Source of the DNA: an uncultured Clostridia bacterium
Lineage (GTDB): Bacteria > Bacillota > Clostridia > Christensenellales > Aristaeellaceae
Assembly (NCBI GenBank): GCA_937934775.1
Contig: CALGYL010000174.1
Coordinates: 1-8,707, forward strand
DNA length: 8,707 nucleotides
Direction: 5' to 3'
A program made the position numbers and the translations under genes. Positions 5,891 through 8,707 of this stretch are shown here, piece after piece. Under the pieces are notes generated by a model that saw nothing but the letters and a program-made list of their open reading frames with translations, did no database searches and was not told the origin of the DNA. How positions within the stretch are numbered: position 1 is the first letter of the stretch; each line of letters begins with the position of its first letter.

Positions 5891-7693
5891 GATGCAACCA
5901 TGAACCCAACAACGGCGATCTTGGAGAGAATTCGTCAAAACTCAAGCAAGAATCAGGACGAAGTTTTCACGCGATTGTTCCGCTACCTGTTGCGACCCGA
6001 CCTATATTACCTTGCATACAAAAACCTGTACGCGAACCAAGGCGCGGCAACCAAGGGAGTCGACAACGACACCGCCGACGGATTCAGTGGGCAGAAGATC
6101 GAGCGAATCATCCGGTCGCTCGCGGATGGAACATACACGCCCAGTCCGGCGCGCAGAACCTACATTCCGAAGCGGAACGGAAAAACCCGGCCTTTGGGGA
6201 TTCCGACGTTCACGGATAAGCTGGTTCAAGAAGCGCTTCGAATGGTGCTAGAAGCGGTGTATGAGCCAGTGTTTTGCGACACCTCCCATGGATTCCGACC
6301 GGAGCGCAGTTGTCACACCGCGCTGAAGCGCGTCAGGAATCATTTCACCGGCGTGCGCTGGTTCATCGAAGGGGACATCAAGGGCTTCTTTGACAATATC
6401 GACCACCAGGTCCTCATCGGCTTGGTCGGCAGAAAAGTCAAAGATGCCCGCATCATGCAGTTGCTGCACAAGTTTCTGAAGGCTGGATACCTGGAGAACT
6501 GGCGGTACCACAGGACTTTGAGTGGTACGCCGCAAGGCGGGATCATTTCACCGCTGCTCGCCAATATCTACCTTCACGAACTGGATCAGTACGTACAGAC
6601 GCTCAAAGACACCTTCGACAAACCCAGGGCACAGCAGTTCACGCCGGAATACACCGACGTGAACAACAAGATGATGCTGCTCAGCTATCATCTGAAGCAA
6701 GCGACCGATCCGGAAACAATCCGGTCGCTCGTCGCCCAGAAAAAGGAACTGCGCGCTCAGAAGCTACGCCTTCCGTCGAAATCGCAGACGGACAAGCGCC
6801 TCGTGTATGTACGCTATGCCGACGATTTTCTGATCGGCGTCAATGGGGACCGGAGCGAGTGCGAGTGGATCAAGGCGCAAATCAAGGCGTTTCTGGCGGA
6901 TATGAAGCTGGAAATGAGCGATGAGAAGACCTTGATCACGCACAGTTCCGAGTACGCAAGGTTCCTTGGCTATGATATCCGCGTCCGCAGGAATAACCAG
7001 ATCCAGCAAGGGGGTCGTGGTTTCACGAAGCGGAAGCTCAGCAACATGGTGGAACTCAGCATACCGCTTACGGATAAAATCGAACGATTCTTGTTCGACA
7101 AGCAAGCGGTACAACAGAAAAACGGGAAGCTCTGGCCAATCGAGCGCAGAGCCCTGATTCGGTGTACAGACCTGGAAATCCTCACGGTCTACAACGCGGA
7201 ACTGCGCGGAATCTGCAACTACTACTGCATGGCGAGCAACTTTCACCGCCTGAACTACTTTGCCTACCTGATGGAGTACAGTTGCCTGAAAACGCTGGCT
7301 GCGAAGCATAAGTCCAGGATTGCAAAAATCCGGAGACACTTCAAAGACGGCAAGGGCGGCTGGTGCATCTCCTACGAGTGCAAGACCGGTACGAAGTATA
7401 TGTACTTCGCTCGGTATCAGGACAGCAAGAAGGCCAAATCGGCGGAGGATCGGATTCCAAACCCAGGTATGCTTTATGCTTACTCCCGTAACACATTCGA
7501 GAGTAGGCTAAACGCCAAGGTTTGCGAGCTTTGCGGTAGCACAGACAGCCCGCATTACGAAATCCACCACGCGAGGAAGCTGAAGGATTTACAGGGGAAA
7601 GCGCTGTGGGAACAGATCATGATCGGCAGGCACCGCAAGACGATGGTCGTCTGCCGTTCATGCCACTACAAAATCCACAGCGGCAGAGTTTGA
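5888..7693 (+). CDS. ltrA: Group II intron-encoded protein: reverse transcriptase / maturase / HNH endonuclease (LtrA-like)
   Basis: This 601-aa protein is nearly the length of Lactococcus LtrA (599 aa) and collinear with it. The RT domain (~1-360) includes RPLGIPTFTDKLVQEA (101-116), HGFRPERSCHTAL (134-146), the first catalytic Asp in EGDIKGFFDNID (D163), SGTPQGGIISPLLANIYLHE (212-231) and YADD (310-313). Domain X, the maturase, follows (~370-480, with ELRGICNYY and NYFAYLMEYSCLKTLAAKHK). A DNA-binding region precedes the C-terminal endonuclease (~541-601): CELC (546-549), EIHH (558-561), CRSCH (589-593). All catalytic and zinc residues are present, so splicing, target cutting and retrohoming should be possible. 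LtrA begins at the equivalent of M5 (5900), but the ribosome binding site at 5872-5877 favours ATG 5888. No frameshift or stop is seen. Confidence 0.96.
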   Translation: MDATMNPTTAILERIRQNSSKNQDEVFTRLFRYLLRPDLYYLAYKNLYANQGAATKGVDNDTADGFSGQKIERIIRSLADGTYTPSPARRTYIPKRNGKTRPLGIPTFTDKLVQEALRMVLEAVYEPVFCDTSHGFRPERSCHTALKRVRNHFTGVRWFIEGDIKGFFDNIDHQVLIGLVGRKVKDARIMQLLHKFLKAGYLENWRYHRTLSGTPQGGIISPLLANIYLHELDQYVQTLKDTFDKPRAQQFTPEYTDVNNKMMLLSYHLKQATDPETIRSLVAQKKELRAQKLRLPSKSQTDKRLVYVRYADDFLIGVNGDRSECEWIKAQIKAFLADMKLEMSDEKTLITHSSEYARFLGYDIRVRRNNQIQQGGRGFTKRKLSNMVELSIPLTDKIERFLFDKQAVQQKNGKLWPIERRALIRCTDLEILTVYNAELRGICNYYCMASNFHRLNYFAYLMEYSCLKTLAAKHKSRIAKIRRHFKDGKGGWCISYECKTGTKYMYFARYQDSKKAKSAEDRIPNPGMLYAYSRNTFESRLNAKVCELCGSTDSPHYEIHHARKLKDLQGKALWEQIMIGRHRKTMVVCRSCHYKIHSGRV

Positions 7694-7712
7694 CGGTTTG
7701 AGTATCAATGGA

Positions 7713-7746
7713 GAGCCGGATACATCGAGAGGTGTAAGTCCGGTTT
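7713..7746 (+). ncRNA. Group II intron domain V (catalytic hairpin)
   Basis: A textbook 34-nt domain V: an 8-bp lower helix starting GAGCCGGA with the catalytic AGC triad at 7714-7716, a 6-bp upper helix, a GAGA tetraloop (7727-7730), and a two-base AG bulge on the 3' strand. The arithmetic (8+6+4+6+2+8) matches the Ll.LtrB domain V exactly. This is the ribozyme active site and appears undamaged. Confidence 0.95.
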
Positions 7747-7807
7747 GGGGAGGGGTCTGCGCAATCCTGCTTCCGCAAGGAGGTAAGGCGGCGCTTTCCT
7801 ACTCTAC
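7747..7807 (+). ncRNA. Group II intron domain VI and 3' splice site, branch point A7801
   Basis: GGGGAGG at the start of the domain pairs with CCT-A-CTCT at its end, leaving A7801 bulged seven bases from the 3' end. That is the branch-point position known for Ll.LtrB. The intron ends in AC, as expected (AY). The 2'-OH of A7801 should attack the 5' splice site at 5287/5288 to give a lariat. Confidence 0.85.
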
Positions 7808-7930
7808 TCAATCATTGAAAATGTCGGCGAGATGGGAGTCAAGCTACCAGCGTTCATTACCGGGGTACTGACAAAAATTCAGAAAGAATACAGCCAACCG
7901 ACCAAAGGCGAAGACATTACTAAGAAGTAG
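7808..7930 (+). CDS. Phage holin, exon 2, codons 103-142 and stop
   Basis: This frame has no start or ribosome binding site of its own. It reads SIIENVGEMGVKLPAFITGV and then LTKIQKEYSQPTKGEDITKK before TAG 7928-7930. Joined in phase 0 to exon 1 it completes the holin motif ANEGL|SIIENVG, followed by the Val-Lys-Leu-Pro helix and a charged C-terminal tail, as in family-4 holins. The C-terminal tail is expected to be cytoplasmic and is often involved in timing in holins generally. This exon would be missed by standard gene calling. Confidence 0.92.
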   Translation, partial: SIIENVGEMGVKLPAFITGVLTKIQKEYSQPTKGEDITKK

Positions 7931-8157
7931 GTGGGGCCTCTATGTTTGCGCTAGATGAGCACCAAGAGATGGCTGGGATGTAGGCGTCAACCGGATACCC
8001 TATGCATTGGCACCGTGGAGATTTTCAGGGTGGAATCATCCCTAGAGCTATTACGTCCAATGATGCACGATCAAAACGTTCGCTCTCTGACGTTCCTAAT
8101 TGCTCACGCTCCATCATTAGCTGCGTGGGCCGCGCTTAATCATAGAGAGCGGGAGAG
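7931..8157. other. Convergent intergenic region between holin and XRE regulator
   Basis: These 227 bases separate the plus-strand late genes from the minus-strand regulator. The base composition is lower in G+C than the late genes. A 13-codon ORF (ATG 7942, TAG 7981-7983) and a 45-codon ORF from ATG 8002 are present, without recognisable sequence. A weak hairpin AGGGTG/CATCCCT lies near 8029-8045 and lacks a T-run. I see no classical terminator, tRNA or att-like repeat. Confidence 0.5.
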
Positions 8158-8175
8158 TCATTCCTCTTCCCGCTC
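8147..8175. other. Strong hairpin overlapping the 3' end of the XRE gene
   Basis: GAGCGGGA (8147-8154) and TCCCGCTC (8168-8175) are perfect 8-base inverted repeats. An inner GAG/CTC can extend the stem by 3 bp past a one-base bulge. It spans the stop codon of the minus-strand regulator. It may end or protect that transcript and slow opposing late transcription, but there is no T-run on either side, so it is not called a terminator. Confidence 0.45.
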
Positions 8176-8412
8176 CAGCAGCCATTTTACGGACACGCCC
8201 AGTGCTTGGGCCAGAATTCGCACCTCGAAGTCCTGCACCAGTCGCTCTTGGCCTTCGAGCCGCGACATACTGGTGTCGCAGATATCCATACCCATGTTCT
8301 GCAATACTGCAACCAGGTCCTTCTGCTTAATGTTCTTCTCCTTGCGCAACCGCGCCACTTTTGCACCGACGATGTTACGTGTACCCAAAGGAGATTTCCG
8401 TGGCTTTGACAT
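8158..8412 (-). CDS. XRE/Cro-CI family helix-turn-helix transcriptional regulator
   Basis: An 84-aa DNA-binding protein that is almost entirely one HTH_XRE domain (~16-80): VGAKVARLRKEKNIKQKDL, then DTSMSRLEGQERLVQDFEV and ALGVSVKWLLEREEE. The recognition helix is probably around DTSMSRLEGQ. The basic N-terminus (MSKPRKSPLGTR) may add DNA contacts. ATG at 8412-8410 is fixed by an almost perfect ribosome binding site, AGGAGGTGAT on the minus strand, ending five bases upstream. Its size and wording match small clostridial phage and mobile-element regulators. It lies convergent to the lysis genes. Repeats and a promoter upstream (8461-8531) suggest that it controls itself and possibly a divergent gene to the right. 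There is no sensor or dimerisation domain. Its target genes are not in the window. Confidence 0.88.
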   Translation of the reverse strand: MSKPRKSPLGTRNIVGAKVARLRKEKNIKQKDLVAVLQNMGMDICDTSMSRLEGQERLVQDFEVRILAQALGVSVKWLLEREEE

Positions 8413-8460
8413 CCGCGATCACCTCCTATTTTAGAAGTATAAGTATTAAGGAGGCGTACA

Positions 8461-8513
8461 TAATGCGGAATATGCATTATAAATAATTTCGTGCGGAAAG
8501 TGCATTATAATGC
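8461..8513. repeat. Tandem operator-like repeats upstream of the XRE gene
   Basis: Two 19-base direct repeats, TGCGGAATATGCATTATAA (8464-8482) and TGCGGAAAGTGCATTATAA (8492-8510), differ at two positions and are spaced 28 bases apart. Each is part of a dyad: TAATGC-N7-GCATTA at 8461-8479 is perfect, and TCGTGC-N7-GCATTA at 8489-8507 is degenerate on the left. A further TAATGC half-site (8508-8513) makes a perfect 12-base palindrome GCATTATAATGC (8502-8513). This pattern suggests binding sites for the adjacent XRE dimer. Confidence 0.65.
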
Positions 8514-8531
8514 GGGCCGACGGAATGTCAT
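8504..8531 (-). promoter_or_regulatory. Putative promoter of the XRE regulator
   Basis: On the minus strand a -35 ATGACA (complement of 8526-8531, five of six matches) and a -10 TATAAT (complement of 8504-8509, perfect) are 16 bases apart. The -10 lies inside the second operator-like repeat, so regulator binding would block RNA polymerase. A second TATAAT (complement of 8476-8481) in the first repeat lacks a good -35. Confidence 0.55.
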
Positions 8532-8658
8532 AACGAGGTAGAGGCGAGGAGTTAGTGTAAACAGGAGGAAGATGTGATAGTTTTCATATTTGAGCAGAGC
8601 GTGTACACTGGCGCATGTCACTTCTAGGCTATGCCGGTGTTTGTCCGCCGGCATTGGA
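8532..8658. other. Non-coding stretch with a 17-codon ORF and a hairpin
   Basis: AGGAGG at 8564-8569 precedes GTG 8574, which opens a 17-codon frame (MIVFIFEQSVYTGACHF) ending at TAG 8625-8627. The spacing is good, but the peptide is unrecognised and may be chance. A hairpin follows at 8631-8654 (ATGCCGGTG with CCGCCGGCAT, nine pairs including one wobble). It has no T-run and sits just upstream of the promoter at 8659. Confidence 0.35.
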
Positions 8659-8687
8659 TTGTCAACCCTAAATCGGACAGATATTAT
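8659..8687 (+). promoter_or_regulatory. Putative sigmaA promoter reading out of the window
   Basis: TTGTCA (8659-8664, five of six to TTGACA) and TATTAT (8682-8687, five of six to TATAAT) are separated by the optimal 17 bases. It points away from the XRE gene toward a gene to the right that is outside the window, possibly the divergent partner of the regulator. Confidence 0.55.
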
Positions 8688-8707
8688 AAGGTACAGGTTT
8701 TCTTGAA

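Larger units (their letters stand above)
5288..7807 (+). mobile_element. Group II intron (IIA / mitochondrial-like, Ll.LtrB-type), 2520 nt, inserted in holin gene
   Basis: The 5' end GTGCGCC follows the group II consensus GUGYG. The first several hundred bases are collinear with Ll.LtrB of Lactococcus as I know it, for example CCTAACCGAAAGGCGAAAGC and GCTGATACGGGAACATAGCA near 5360-5400, and CGTAGTAGTCTGAGGCGGAT in domain III. The internal protein is LtrA-like, and canonical domains V and VI sit at the 3' end. The 3' boundary (CTCTAC|TCA) was placed by matching the Ll.LtrB ending and by counting seven bases from the bulged A. It is confirmed independently because joining 5287 to 7808 restores the holin frame and family motif. 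The intron lies in the sense orientation, so it can splice from the late transcript. It looks less G+C-rich than the flanking late genes, which fits acquisition by transfer. No lesion is visible in ribozyme core or protein. Confidence 0.95.

Noticed and set aside
5888..7693. Reverse transcriptase considered as a retron or diversity-generating retroelement
   Set aside because: The protein has maturase and HNH domains like LtrA and is flanked by group II ribozyme domains; no template/variable repeat pair or msr/msd was seen.
7955..8434. 159-codon plus-strand ORF running through the XRE gene in antisense
   Set aside because: Its second half is the complement of a convincing HTH gene with a near-perfect ribosome binding site; the first half matches nothing known to me.
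8463..8486. Seven-codon ORF (MRNMHYK) after AAGGAGG on the plus strand
   Set aside because: The ribosome binding site is good, but the ORF lies inside the operator repeats and is too short to support.
8464..8510. Two similar repeats considered as a CRISPR fragment
   Set aside because: Only two 19-base copies with a 9-base gap, AT-rich and overlapping a promoter; operator sites fit better.
8631..8654. Hairpin considered as a terminator
   Set aside because: It is followed by TGGATTGTC with no T-run and lies directly upstream of a promoter.

Overview
This window is the late end of a prophage or phage genome from a Gram-positive host. It carries a tail-tip and lysis module in which the holin gene is split by an intact, protein-encoding group II intron. 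The host is most likely in Bacillota, and within it a moderately high-G+C Clostridia-type lineage. The reasons are near-perfect AGGAGG-type ribosome binding sites before several genes, mixed ATG/GTG/TTG starts, a GH25-type modular endolysin, a family-4 (TcdE-like) holin, and a small XRE repressor typical of clostridial mobile DNA. The genus cannot be fixed from sequence alone.

Layout. Positions 1-1397 hold the C-terminal part of a tail fibre or host-contact protein with Ig-like beta domains and short collagen-like linkers. It abuts a second tail fibre (1398-2534) ending in a Peptidase_S74 intramolecular chaperone. Overlapping its end is a metallo-beta-lactamase-fold protein (2527-3276) with an altered HxHxNH metal motif. 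A small acidic protein (3296-3469) overlaps a three-domain endolysin (3466-4869: PG-binding, C39-like peptidase, GH25 muramidase). A possible 25-codon ORF follows, and then the holin gene.

The holin starts at 4982 and is interrupted after codon 102 by a 2520-nt group IIA / Ll.LtrB-type intron (5288-7807). The intron has its 5' GTGCG, EBS1/EBS2 loops that pair with the exon, a 601-aa LtrA-like reverse transcriptase/maturase/endonuclease, a canonical 34-nt domain V, and domain VI with a bulged branch-point A. Joining 5287 to 7808 restores an uninterrupted 142-codon holin. The phage therefore appears to need intron splicing to make full-length holin. The unspliced message ends in an in-frame stop, giving a 113-aa holin without its C-terminal tail.

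Beyond the holin (7931-8707) the base composition drops and the late-gene cluster ends. A convergent minus-strand XRE-type regulator (8158-8412) has tandem operator-like repeats over its own promoter. A good sigma70/sigmaA-type promoter on the plus strand (8659-8687) points out of the window. The late genes 1398-7930 run on one strand with overlaps or short gaps, consistent with a single late transcript.
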